NCBI RefSeq assembly: GCF_900129825.1
Contig: NZ_FQWZ01000001.1
Coordinates: 62,001 to 126,000, forward strand
DNA from: Hydrocarboniphaga daqingensis
Lineage (GTDB): Bacteria > Pseudomonadota > Gammaproteobacteria > Nevskiales > Nevskiaceae
Reading direction: 5' to 3'
Length of the DNA: 64,000 nucleotides
The number at the start of each line of letters is the position of its first letter. Within the stretch, counting starts at the first letter, position 1. The position numbers were made by a program, and so were the translations under genes. The notes under the pieces are model-generated. The model was not told the DNA's origin and searched no databases. It saw only the letters and a program-made list of their open reading frames with translations. Below are positions 55,727 through 64,000 of the stretch, piece by piece.

Positions 55727-57309
55727 GGATTGGCTCCGGTCACGGCGACGACGCTCGGCGTCGTCGCAGCCTTGTAGATGGTTTGCACGGCCTGGACCGG
55801 CGCCTTGGCCGTGTCCATGACGATCTGCGGGTACAAGCCCAAGCCCATCAGCAGCGCCATCAGCGACAACATCATCACCAACTCGCGCTTCGACAGGTCT
55901 TTGAGCAGACCCTGCTTGTTCAACTGCACGCCCTCGGGCAGCGGCTGCGGCGCACCGTGCAGCGCGCGCTGCACCAAGTACAGCGAATAAACCGCGGCCA
56001 GGATCAGGCCGCTCGCGGCGATGATCGTGACCACCGGCGCGGCATCGAAGCTACCGACCAGGATCAGGAATTCACCGACGAAGTTGCCAAGCCCCGGTAG
56101 CCCCAACGATGCGGCGCTGAAGAACAGCATGATCGGCGGAAGATTCGGGAAGCGCGACCACAGCCCGCCCATCTTGCTGATATCGCGGGTGTGCAGACGC
56201 TCGTAGATTTCACCGCACAAGATGAACAGCGCGCCGGCCGACAAGCCATGGGCAATCATCTGCACGACGACGCCCTGCAGCGCCTGCTCGGTGCCGGCAT
56301 AGATGCCGATCACGATGAAGCCCATGTGGCTGATGCTGGTGTAGGCAACGAAGCGCTTGATGTCGGTCTGCGAGAACGCAACGACGGCGCCGTAGATGAT
56401 GCCGACCACGCCAAGCCACATCGCCACCGGAGCAAAAGCCGCCGATGCATGCGGAAAGAACGGAATGCCGAAGCGCAGCAAGCCGTAGGCCGCGGTCTTC
56501 AGCAGGATGCCGGCAAGGTCGACCGAACCCGCGGTCGGTGCCTGACCGTGGGCATCGGGCAGCCACGTGTGGAACGGCACGACCGGCATCTTGACCGCGA
56601 AGGCGCCGAAGAATCCGAGCATCAGCCACCACTCGACTTGCGCGCCCATCGGCGTGTTCAGCAGGTCGTGGTAGTCGAAAGACAGCTTGCCGGTGGCCTG
56701 CTGGTGCAGGAACACCATGGCCAGAATGCTGACCAGCATCAGGAAGCCGCTGGCCTGGGTGTAGATGAAGAACTTGATCGCCGCGTAGACCCTGCCCTTG
56801 CCGCCGGGGATGTTGTGCCCCCACAGCGCGATCAGGAAGAACATCGGCACCAGCATCATTTCCCAGAAGAAGAAGAACAGGAACATATCCAGCGCCAGGA
56901 ATATGCCGACGACGCCGCCCAGGTTCCACAGCAGGTTCAAGTGGAAGAAGCCGACGTTGCGCTCGATTTCCTTCCAAGAGCAGGCGATGGCCAGCACGCC
57001 GATCAGATTGGTCAACACCACCAGCAGCAGCGACAGACCGTCGAGCCCCAAGTGGAAGCTGGCGCCGATGCTGGGAATCCACTGCGCCTGGAATTCGATC
57101 GTCCACGACGGCGTTTGCCCGGCCGCAGCCGCGAAGCCGGTGCCGGTGATCGAATAGTCGCCGGTGGCCCACAACCAGATCGAGGTGCCGAGTACGCCGG
57201 CCATCGTCAGCAAGGCGATCCAGCGCGGTAGGCCACGCGAGTAGCGTTCGGCCTGCCAGCTCAGCAGGCCGCCGATGAACGGAATCAAAATCAGCCAGAC
57301 GAGAATCAT
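55723..57309 (-). CDS. nuoM: NADH-quinone oxidoreductase subunit M
   Basis: 528 residues, multi-helix antiporter-like subunit of complex I. It contains MFLFFFFWEMMLVPMFFLIALWG (conserved Glu on helix 5), AVKMPVVPFHTWLPDAHGQAPTAGSVDLAGILLK and TDIKRFVAYTSISHMGFIVIG. It follows nuoL by 12 bases. Confidence 0.97.
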   Translation of the reverse strand: MILVWLILIPFIGGLLSWQAERYSRGLPRWIALLTMAGVLGTSIWLWATGDYSITGTGFAAAAGQTPSWTIEFQAQWIPSIGASFHLGLDGLSLLLVVLTNLIGVLAIACSWKEIERNVGFFHLNLLWNLGGVVGIFLALDMFLFFFFWEMMLVPMFFLIALWGHNIPGGKGRVYAAIKFFIYTQASGFLMLVSILAMVFLHQQATGKLSFDYHDLLNTPMGAQVEWWLMLGFFGAFAVKMPVVPFHTWLPDAHGQAPTAGSVDLAGILLKTAAYGLLRFGIPFFPHASAAFAPVAMWLGVVGIIYGAVVAFSQTDIKRFVAYTSISHMGFIVIGIYAGTEQALQGVVVQMIAHGLSAGALFILCGEIYERLHTRDISKMGGLWSRFPNLPPIMLFFSAASLGLPGLGNFVGEFLILVGSFDAAPVVTIIAASGLILAAVYSLYLVQRALHGAPQPLPEGVQLNKQGLLKDLSKRELVMMLSLMALLMGLGLYPQIVMDTAKAPVQAVQTIYKAATTPSVVAVTGANP

Positions 57310-57321
57310 CGGTCTAGGTTC

Positions 57322-59226
57322 TCAGTGGAGTGCGACAACGGCGATCAGCAGGCACAGCCCGGCGCCTGCTACGGCGGCGTACCAGCGCAAGCCACCGGTT
57401 TGGGTTGCAGTCGCCAGCGAAGCGGCCCCGCGCAGACCGGCGGGAATCAGGCCGATCAGGCCATCGATGAAGTCGTTGCGGTTGATACGGGCTGCCCAAA
57501 CGAACGGCGCCTTGAACAGCGCATCGTAGAGCCAGTCGAAGCCCCAGGCGTTCTTCCACAGCTTGCCGATCCAGGCCGTTGCGGCACCACGCGCCAGTGC
57601 CGCTGGAACCTGCGGGAACTGGAGGAACAACAGCCAAGACACGACCAGACCGGCCATCGACGCAACGAACGGCAGATGCGCGATGTAGGCAGGGCCGTGA
57701 TCGCCACCGGCAATGTGAGCTTCGGGCAGCACCGCCGACAGCGGCAGGTGGATGTAGCCGCCGACCACTGCCAACACCAGCAGAATCGCCAGCGGGATGT
57801 GGTGATCGAGCGTGTGCGCACCGTGCGGCTCACCCGCGCCATGACCGTGGTCGTCATGGCCGTGACCGTGCCCATGGGCTTGTGCCTGACGCCAGCGCTC
57901 CGGACCGAAGAACGTGATGAAGATCAGGCGGAAGCTGTAGACCGCGGTCAGGAACGCGCCAAACAGACCGGCCGCCCACAGTTCGTAGTGGCCTGTCAGA
58001 TACGCCTGATGCAGGATCTCGTCCTTCGAGAAGTAGCCCGACGTGAACGGGAACGCCGTCAACGCAAGCGTGCCGATCAACATGCACGCGAACACGAACG
58101 GAATCTTCTTGTACAAGCCGCCCATCTTGAAGATGTCCTGCTCGTGGTGCATCGCGAGGATCACCGAGCCGGACGACAAGAACAGCAGCGCCTTGAAAAA
58201 GGCATGCGTCATCAAGTGGAACACGGCCGGCTGGTAGGCGCCGGCGCCTTCCGCCAAAAACATGTAGCCGATCTGGCTCATCGTCGAATAGGCCAGGATC
58301 TTCTTGATGTCGGTCTGCATCAGCGCCGTAAAGCCGGCCAGCAGCAGCGTGACGGCACCAATGCCGCCGACCCACTGCATCGCCACTGGCGACAACTCGA
58401 ACAGCACATGCGTACGCGCAATCAGATAGACGCCAGCGGTGACCATCGTCGCCGCGTGAATCAGCGCGGAAACCGGCGTCGGGCCGGCCATTGCATCCGG
58501 CAGCCAGGTCTGCAGCGGCAACTGCGCGGACTTGCCGACGGCACCGCCGAGCAACAGCATCGCGGTTGCGGTCGCCAGCGGCGCACCGACGGCCCAAGCC
58601 TGTGGCGCCAGGCGCTGCAGCTCGTCGATGTTCAACGTACCGAACTCGCGGTACAGGATGAACAGCGCAATCGCCATGAACGTGTCGCCGACACGCGTGA
58701 TCACGAAGGCCTTGCGTGCGGCGGCGCCGTTGGCCGCGTCCTTGTACCAGAAGCCGATCAGCAAGTAGCTGCACAAGCCGACGCCTTCCCAGCCGAAGTA
58801 CAGAAACAGCAGGTCATCGCCGAGCACCAGGAACAGCATGCTGGCGACGAACAGGTTCATGTACGACAAGAAGCGGCCGTAGCCGTCGTCGCCGCGCATG
58901 TACCACGACGCGAACAAGTGAATCAGAAAGCCGACGCCGGTGATCACCGACAGCATCGTCAGCGACAGCCCGTCGAGCTTGAGCGCGAATTCGACGTTGA
59001 AGGTGCCGACGCTCATCCACGTCCACAACGGAACGACGTAGGCGCCGCTCGCCGGCAGATGCGTCAGGAAGTCGTAACCGACGTAAGCGGTCGTCGCAGC
59101 CGACAGGCCGACGCTACCAACGCCGACGATGGCCGCCAGATTCTCTGACAGCCGGCCTCGACCGAACGCCAGAATCAAAAAGCCAATCAGCGGAAAAACG
59201 AAGACCAAGGGCAGATAGCTGATCAT
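57322..59226 (-). CDS. nuoL: NADH-quinone oxidoreductase subunit L
   Basis: 634 residues, the distal proton-pumping subunit with the long lateral helix. Seen: LFLYFGWEGVGLCSYLLIGFWY, GKSAQLPLQTWLPDAMAGPTPVSALIHAATMVTAGVYLI and TDIKKILAYSTMSQIGYMFLA. A His-rich loop (HGHGHGHDDHGHGAGEPHGAH, about 450–470) is present near the C-terminal third; it is a common variable insert. Confidence 0.97.
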   Translation of the reverse strand: MISYLPLVFVFPLIGFLILAFGRGRLSENLAAIVGVGSVGLSAATTAYVGYDFLTHLPASGAYVVPLWTWMSVGTFNVEFALKLDGLSLTMLSVITGVGFLIHLFASWYMRGDDGYGRFLSYMNLFVASMLFLVLGDDLLFLYFGWEGVGLCSYLLIGFWYKDAANGAAARKAFVITRVGDTFMAIALFILYREFGTLNIDELQRLAPQAWAVGAPLATATAMLLLGGAVGKSAQLPLQTWLPDAMAGPTPVSALIHAATMVTAGVYLIARTHVLFELSPVAMQWVGGIGAVTLLLAGFTALMQTDIKKILAYSTMSQIGYMFLAEGAGAYQPAVFHLMTHAFFKALLFLSSGSVILAMHHEQDIFKMGGLYKKIPFVFACMLIGTLALTAFPFTSGYFSKDEILHQAYLTGHYELWAAGLFGAFLTAVYSFRLIFITFFGPERWRQAQAHGHGHGHDDHGHGAGEPHGAHTLDHHIPLAILLVLAVVGGYIHLPLSAVLPEAHIAGGDHGPAYIAHLPFVASMAGLVVSWLLFLQFPQVPAALARGAATAWIGKLWKNAWGFDWLYDALFKAPFVWAARINRNDFIDGLIGLIPAGLRGAASLATATQTGGLRWYAAVAGAGLCLLIAVVALH

Positions 59227-59233
59227 GCCGGGC

Positions 59234-59551
59234 TCATCCCTTCATCGAACTGGCGGCGTCCACGTCCAGCGTGCGGAAGCGGCGGTACAGCTGAATCACC
59301 AGCGCCAATGCCACGCAGGCTTCTGCGGCAGCCAGCGTCAGCACCATGACGAACATCACCTGTCCGTCGGCCTGCAGCCAGCGACTGCCGGCGACGACGA
59401 AGGCCAACGCGGTCGCGTTCATCATGATCTCGACCGACAGCAGCATGAACAGGATGTTGCGGCGGACGATCAGTCCCCCGAAACCGACGGCGAACAGAGC
59501 CATGGCCAGCAGCAGGCCGTGCTCCATCGGGATGGCGGGCATGGAAGTCAT
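59234..59551 (-). CDS. nuoK: NADH-quinone oxidoreductase subunit K
   Basis: 105 residues with three helices: [44 protein letters not shown] carries the conserved Glu of helix 2 and the following Glu-type position ([14 protein letters not shown]). I chose ATG 59551, which overlaps the nuoJ stop (TGATG); the longer frame is a shadow of nuoJ. Confidence 0.96.
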   Translation of the reverse strand: MTSMPAIPMEHGLLLAMALFAVGFGGLIVRRNILFMLLSVEIMMNATALAFVVAGSRWLQADGQVMFVMVLTLAAAEACVALALVIQLYRRFRTLDVDAASSMKG

Positions 59552-60048
59552 CAGTCGTCTTGTCGTCCCAGGTGGTAGGCGGCCACGAGGCCGGCCAGCA
59601 ACAACGTCGAGGCCAGCTCGACCGCCAGCAGATACGGTCCGAACAAGGCGATACCCACCTGTTTGGCATCGATGACCGTGGTGCCGATCGGCGCCGTCGT
59701 CTGCAACGGCTCCAGCACCAGCAACAGCTGCACGAGCAGGATCGCCGACAGCACCAATGGCCCGACCCAACCCGAGGCGGTCAGCCAGCTGCGCTCCTGG
59801 GCCACGGTCTTGGCACCGAGGTTGAGCATCATCACGACGAACACGAACAGCACCATGATCGCGCCCGCGTAAACGACGACTTCGAGCGCGCCGGCAAACG
59901 GTGCGCCGAGCGTAAAGAACACCATCGCCACCGACAGCAGCGACAGCACCATGTACAGCAGCGCGTGCACCGGATGCGTGTTGACGACGACCATCACCGT
60001 CGAGAACAGCGCGACCGTGCCGGCCACATAGAAAGCGAATTCGACCAT
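59551..60048 (-). CDS. nuoJ: NADH-quinone oxidoreductase subunit J
   Basis: 165 residues, five helices. [57 protein letters not shown] is diagnostic of NuoJ. ATG 60048 ([10 protein letters not shown]) is chosen; the upstream codons are a shadow. Sixteen bases after nuoI. Confidence 0.96.
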   Translation of the reverse strand: MVEFAFYVAGTVALFSTVMVVVNTHPVHALLYMVLSLLSVAMVFFTLGAPFAGALEVVVYAGAIMVLFVFVVMMLNLGAKTVAQERSWLTASGWVGPLVLSAILLVQLLLVLEPLQTTAPIGTTVIDAKQVGIALFGPYLLAVELASTLLLAGLVAAYHLGRQDD

Positions 60049-60064
60049 GTGCGGTTCCGTTGCG

Positions 60065-60613
60065 TTACGGCAGCAGCGACTTGACGTCGACGGGCGCAAC
60101 TTCGTTCAAAGCCTCGCCCTTAGCCTTGCCCGCGACCGCCATGCCGGCGACGCGATAGAAGTTGTAGTCGTGATACTTGCCGGTGCCCGAGATCATCAGA
60201 TGCTCTTTCTCGTAGACCAGATTCTGACGGTCGTACTCGCACAGCTCGTAGTCCGGCGTCAGCTGGATCGCTGTGGTCGGGCAGGCTTCTTCGCACAGAC
60301 CGCAGAAGATGCAGCGCGAGAAGTTGATCCGGAAGAACTCCGGATACCAGCGGCCATCTTCGGGGCGCTCGGCCTTCTGCAACGAAATGCAGCCGACCGG
60401 ACAGGCGACCGCGCAGAGATTGCAGGCCACGCAGCGTTCGTCGCCGTCAGGATCGCGCGTCAGCACGATGCGGCCGCGATAACGCGGCGGCACCGGCGGC
60501 TTGACCTCCGGATAGGCGATCACGTCGCGCGGGCGGAACGAGTGCATGAAGATCATGCCGATCGACCGCAGCTGGGTCCAAATGCCATGCAGGATGGCAA
60601 CAGTCTGGCTCAT
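60065..60613 (-). CDS. nuoI: NADH-quinone oxidoreductase subunit I
   Basis: 182 residues, with two 4Fe–4S motifs: [15 protein letters not shown] and [15 protein letters not shown]. It carries clusters N6a/N6b between NuoG and the quinone site. Starts 4 bases after the nuoH stop. Confidence 0.97.
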   Translation of the reverse strand: MSQTVAILHGIWTQLRSIGMIFMHSFRPRDVIAYPEVKPPVPPRYRGRIVLTRDPDGDERCVACNLCAVACPVGCISLQKAERPEDGRWYPEFFRINFSRCIFCGLCEEACPTTAIQLTPDYELCEYDRQNLVYEKEHLMISGTGKYHDYNFYRVAGMAVAGKAKGEALNEVAPVDVKSLLP

Positions 60614-60617
60614 TGGA

Positions 60618-61640
60618 TTAATTCCCCGCCCAGAGTACGAAGCCGGCCGTGACGAGCATGTTCACCAGCGACAACGGCAGGCAGATCTTCCAGGCGAACG
60701 ACATCATGTGGTCATAGCGCGGACGCGGCAGCGCGGCGCGCAGCAGGATGAAGGACGACATGAACAGGAAGCACTTGATCGCGAACCACAGGAAGGGCAC
60801 GGTCTTGAGCGCGGGAAACACGCTGCTGAACGGCGCGTCCCAGCCACCGAAGAACAGCGCCGTGGTCAGCCCCGACACCATCACGATGCCGACGTACTCA
60901 CCGACGAAGAACATGCCGAACTTCATGCCCGAATACTCGGTGTGATAGCCGGCCGCCAGCTCCGATTCGGCTTCGGGCAAGTCGAACGGCGTACGGTGCG
61001 TGACCGCGACGCCGGCCAGGCACCAGACCAGAAAGCCGAAGAACTGCGGTAGCACGAACCACAGGTGCTGTTCCTGGTAGAGCACGATCTCGCGCAGGTT
61101 GAACGTGCCAGCCTGGATCACGACGCCCATCAGCGACACGCCCATGAACACTTCGTAGCTGATCGTCTGCGCCGTCGAACGCAGGCCGCCGAGCAAAGCG
61201 TATTTGCTGTTGGACGACCAGCCGCCGAGCATCACCGCGTAGACGGCAAGGCCGGCAATCGCGAAGAACAGCAGCATGCCGATGTCCGGCGCGAACACAC
61301 CCCAGTTCGGCGTGATCGGAATCAGTGCGAACGCCAGCATCATCAGCGACATCGCGATGAACGGCGCCAGGATGAACGTGAACTTGTCGACGAACGGCGG
61401 CGTCCAGTCTTCCTTGAAGAAGATCTTGATCATGTCGGCAATCACCTGGCCCAAGCCGAACGGCCCGATCCGGTTCGGACCATAGCGGTCCTGCCACAAC
61501 GCCAGCAGCCGGCGCTCGAGCCAGATCATGTAGGCCGCTGATAACACCAGCGTCAGCAGGATGATGACCGCCTTGGCCGCGGCCCAGATCGCGCCGAGTA
61601 CGGCCGGCGTCAGCAGCGCTTGTATCGGCTCGAGCATCAC
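60618..61640 (-). CDS. nuoH: NADH-quinone oxidoreductase subunit H
   Basis: 340 residues, eight or nine helices. Diagnostic regions are [42 protein letters not shown] and [31 protein letters not shown], which form the quinone-binding E-channel. Overlaps the nuoG stop by four bases. Confidence 0.97.
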   Translation of the reverse strand: MMLEPIQALLTPAVLGAIWAAAKAVIILLTLVLSAAYMIWLERRLLALWQDRYGPNRIGPFGLGQVIADMIKIFFKEDWTPPFVDKFTFILAPFIAMSLMMLAFALIPITPNWGVFAPDIGMLLFFAIAGLAVYAVMLGGWSSNSKYALLGGLRSTAQTISYEVFMGVSLMGVVIQAGTFNLREIVLYQEQHLWFVLPQFFGFLVWCLAGVAVTHRTPFDLPEAESELAAGYHTEYSGMKFGMFFVGEYVGIVMVSGLTTALFFGGWDAPFSSVFPALKTVPFLWFAIKCFLFMSSFILLRAALPRPRYDHMMSFAWKICLPLSLVNMLVTAGFVLWAGN

Positions 61641-64000
61641 GCCTCCTTGGCGATGGTGACCGTGGCGCCGGCGTAGGACGCGGGCAGACCGCCAGCGCCG
61701 ACCGGAACGCCGACCAGGCCGATCGGAAAGTCGATCCGGACTTTGACCGGCAGCGTCAGCGTGGCGTCACCGACGCGGACCGTGGCCTGGCTGGCGTGTT
61801 CGATGCCGAGGCGCTGCGAATCGGCCACCGACAGCGTCACCGTCGCCGGCGTCATGCGCTGCTGAATCGGCTCGGCCAGACTCGACAGCTCGTCCGAACC
61901 GAAGTGGCGCCACAGGGGCTGGAACGCTAGGCCGCTGGCGGGCGCTGCAACGTCGGCGGCGTAGTAACCGGCCGCGCTGGCATGGCTGCGGAACAGGAAC
62001 ACGCCGGAGTCGCCGCCCTTCATTGCACCGCCGACTTCGGCCTGGAACTTGTTCCATGCCTGCGGGCTGTTCCAGCCCGGGGCCCAAGCGTAGGGAACCA
62101 GACCCGAGGGACGATCCTGGCTGCCGACGCCGTTGTAGCCTTCCATCGAGAACGACATCGCCGTATCGGCGTCCTGGGTCGAACGCGGCTCGTGCACGAA
62201 CACCTTGGCGCGGGCCGCCGTGCGGCCCGACTGGCGCGGCGGCGCACGGTTGATCTTCATGCCCTGGATGCGGAAGCTGGCATTGGGCGCTGCGTTGGCG
62301 ATACCGCGCAGCTGAGGCACTTGCGCCTCGCATTCGGCGAGCACGGCGTCGAGATTCTCGCCAGCGGTTTCACCACCGCGGATGCGGTCGATCCAGCGCC
62401 AGCTTTCGCTGGTGTCGACGTGGCGGTCGTAGTACGCCGGGTCAAAGTTCTGGAAGTAGCGCTGAGCCCTGCCCTCGAAGTTGACCATCGTGCCGTCGCC
62501 TTCGGCGAAGCTCGCGGCCGGCAGCACCACATCAGCACGCTGCGCGGTGGCCGTCATCTGCTGGTCGATCACGATCAGCGTGGACGCCGACAGCTTGGCG
62601 ACGGCCGACGCCGGCAGGCGCCAATCGAGGTCATTTTCGAGCACGACGACGACGGCGTTCTGGCCCGCAACGCGTTCGATCGCAGCGTCGACGCTCGGCG
62701 CTTCCAGCAGCGCCACGCCAAGGCTGTTGGCCTCGGCAACGGCCAGGCTGATCAGCGTCGCGCTGTTCTGACGATGCAAAGCGGTGGCGATGTTGGCAGC
62801 GGCCTGGATCACCGCGAGCGAACCATTGGCGGTGCCCGACACAACCAGCGGCTTGCCGGCAGCACGCAGCGCGGCCGCGATTTCGGCAGCCACGGCCTTG
62901 AGTTCGGCCGACAGCTTGGCCGGTACCGGCGCGGCGGCATCGATCTCGTGCGCGATCGCAAAGCCAAGCGTTGCAATCTCGTCCGGCGCCAAGCGCAGCC
63001 CACGGCGCGCGGTATCGTCCAGGCGCGTCGCCGACGGCGTCACGACATACATCGGGTTCAGCTCGTGCTGGGCAATGTCAGCGGCCGAATAGGCCTGCCA
63101 GTCCGGTACGCGCTTGTCGCGCGCCATCTGCAAGGCGCGACCGCGCGCAGCCTGACGCAGCGCCAGCGCAACGCGCGGCGCGGTCGCGAGCACGTCTTCG
63201 CCGAGCACCAGCACGGCGTCCGCGTCTTCGATCTGGCGGATCGTGGCAACCGGCACTTCACCGTCGCGCAGCACCTTCAGAACGGCAGCGGTCAAGGCTG
63301 CGTCCAGCTCGCTCATGCCGCTGCTGAAGTTCGCTGCACCGACCAGCGTCCGCAACATCACGTTGGCTTCGAGGCTGGCACGCGGCGAACCGATGCCGAG
63401 CACCGGCCGGCCGGCGCGAAGCAGCGACTGCACTTGGCTCAGCGCCTCGTCGGCTTCGACCGTGACGAACTGGCCGGCGCGCTTGATCTGCGCCTTGCGC
63501 GGACGGTCCTTGCGGTTGACGTGGCCGTAGCCGAAGCGGCCGCGGTCGCACAGGAAGTAGCCGTTGAGCTCACCGTGATAGCGATTCTCGATACGACGCA
63601 CTTCGCCGTAGCGCTCGCCCGGCGAGATGTTGCAGCCGACCGCGCAGCCCGTGCAGATGCTCGGCGCAAACTGCATGTCCCACTTGCGCACGTAGCGATC
63701 CGAGTGGGTTTTGTCGGTGAAAACGCCGGTCGGGCAGACCTCGGCCAGATTGCCGGAGAACTCGTTCTGCAACGTGCCGGGCCGCTCGCGGCCGAAGTAC
63801 ACATTGCTGGCCGTGCCGAACACGCCCAGATCGTTACCGCCTGCGTAGTCCTTGTAATAGCGCACGCAGCGATAGCAGGAAATGCAGCGGTTCATCTCGT
63901 GCGCGATGAACGGACCGAGGTCCTGGTTCAAGTGCGTGCGCTTGGTGAAGTGATATTGCCGGCTGTGATGGCCGGTCATCACCGTCATGTCCTGCAGGTG
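61637..64000 (-). CDS. nuoG: NADH-quinone oxidoreductase subunit G (5' end outside window)
   Basis: The gene runs off the right end: the frame is open to the last base, where it reads [21 protein letters not shown], a motif that normally follows the 2Fe–2S cluster region. So about 100 N-terminal residues are missing. Seen: [20 protein letters not shown] (4Fe–4S), [45 protein letters not shown] (second 4Fe–4S), then a molybdopterin-oxidoreductase-like domain without clear cofactor use, as in complex I. 787 codons are in the window. Confidence 0.96.
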   Translation of the reverse strand, partial: HLQDMTVMTGHHSRQYHFTKRTHLNQDLGPFIAHEMNRCISCYRCVRYYKDYAGGNDLGVFGTASNVYFGRERPGTLQNEFSGNLAEVCPTGVFTDKTHSDRYVRKWDMQFAPSICTGCAVGCNISPGERYGEVRRIENRYHGELNGYFLCDRGRFGYGHVNRKDRPRKAQIKRAGQFVTVEADEALSQVQSLLRAGRPVLGIGSPRASLEANVMLRTLVGAANFSSGMSELDAALTAAVLKVLRDGEVPVATIRQIEDADAVLVLGEDVLATAPRVALALRQAARGRALQMARDKRVPDWQAYSAADIAQHELNPMYVVTPSATRLDDTARRGLRLAPDEIATLGFAIAHEIDAAAPVPAKLSAELKAVAAEIAAALRAAGKPLVVSGTANGSLAVIQAAANIATALHRQNSATLISLAVAEANSLGVALLEAPSVDAAIERVAGQNAVVVVLENDLDWRLPASAVAKLSASTLIVIDQQMTATAQRADVVLPAASFAEGDGTMVNFEGRAQRYFQNFDPAYYDRHVDTSESWRWIDRIRGGETAGENLDAVLAECEAQVPQLRGIANAAPNASFRIQGMKINRAPPRQSGRTAARAKVFVHEPRSTQDADTAMSFSMEGYNGVGSQDRPSGLVPYAWAPGWNSPQAWNKFQAEVGGAMKGGDSGVFLFRSHASAAGYYAADVAAPASGLAFQPLWRHFGSDELSSLAEPIQQRMTPATVTLSVADSQRLGIEHASQATVRVGDATLTLPVKVRIDFPIGLVGVPVGAGGLPASYAGATVTIAKEA

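Noticed and set aside
57325-59148. A 607-codon plus-strand frame opposite nuoL
   Set aside because: Shadow of nuoL; no motifs and no ribosome-binding site.

Overview
This is GC-rich chromosomal DNA from a gammaproteobacterium. It is most likely Xanthomonadales or Nevskiales-like: the triplet rpoN2–vemR–fleQ beside the flagellar genes is a Xanthomonas-type arrangement. The order moeB–prmC–prfA–hemA / TPR protein–lolB–ispE–tRNA-Gln–prs … rplY–pth–ychF is the one I know from pseudomonads and relatives. The genus assignment is inference from gene order and protein motifs only. No plasmid or phage backbone, rRNA operon or CRISPR array is visible.

Layout. 1–4.4 kb: end of prmA, fis–purH, then two histidine kinase genes running tail to tail with overlapping ends. 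4.5–8.9 kb (minus strand): hemA–prfA–prmC–moeB, ending in a small JAMM/M67-like protein that has lost every metal ligand. 9–13.5 kb (plus strand): TPR protein, lolB, ispE, tRNA-Gln, a decayed second tRNA-Gln, and prs. 13.5–25.1 kb: an accessory block inserted between prs and rplY, which are normally neighbours. It holds a DegP/MucD-type protease, a broken type I restriction hsdR fragment, a 1,958-residue helicase–nuclease giant (transglutaminase-like domain, DUF4011, SF1 helicase, Vsr-like nuclease, DUF3320-like tail), an 85-residue coiled-coil protein convergent with it, a deleted IS3-family element and an OmpR/histidine-kinase pair. 25.2–28.5 kb: rplY, pth, a secreted Pro-rich protein and ychF, resuming the conserved order.

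28.5–45.3 kb (minus strand): a flagellar cluster. fliEFGHIJK and fliLMNOPQR–flhB each have a sigma-54-like promoter upstream, and the cognate regulators fleQ, vemR and rpoN2 are encoded next to them. A NarL-type regulator with Glu in place of the phospho-acceptor Asp follows. 45.3–51.1 kb (minus strand): infC–rpmI–rplT–pheS–pheT–ihfA–merR–tRNA-Pro, with an attenuator-like terminator in front of pheS; thrS is not at its usual place before infC. 51.2–53.3 kb (plus strand): otsB–otsA for trehalose synthesis. 53.4–64 kb (minus strand): complex I genes nuoG (cut by the window end) to nuoN, with an MscS channel gene coupled to the end.

The most interesting part is 15.4–22.1 kb. It is a small, visibly less GC-rich defence-type locus, where a giant multidomain helicase–nuclease sits beside the relic of a type I restriction system and the scar of an insertion sequence. 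The single-gene architecture resembles proteins called Hhe in recent defence-system catalogues (recalled, not searched). The N-terminal transglutaminase-like domain and the small convergent coiled-coil protein are the parts most worth testing.
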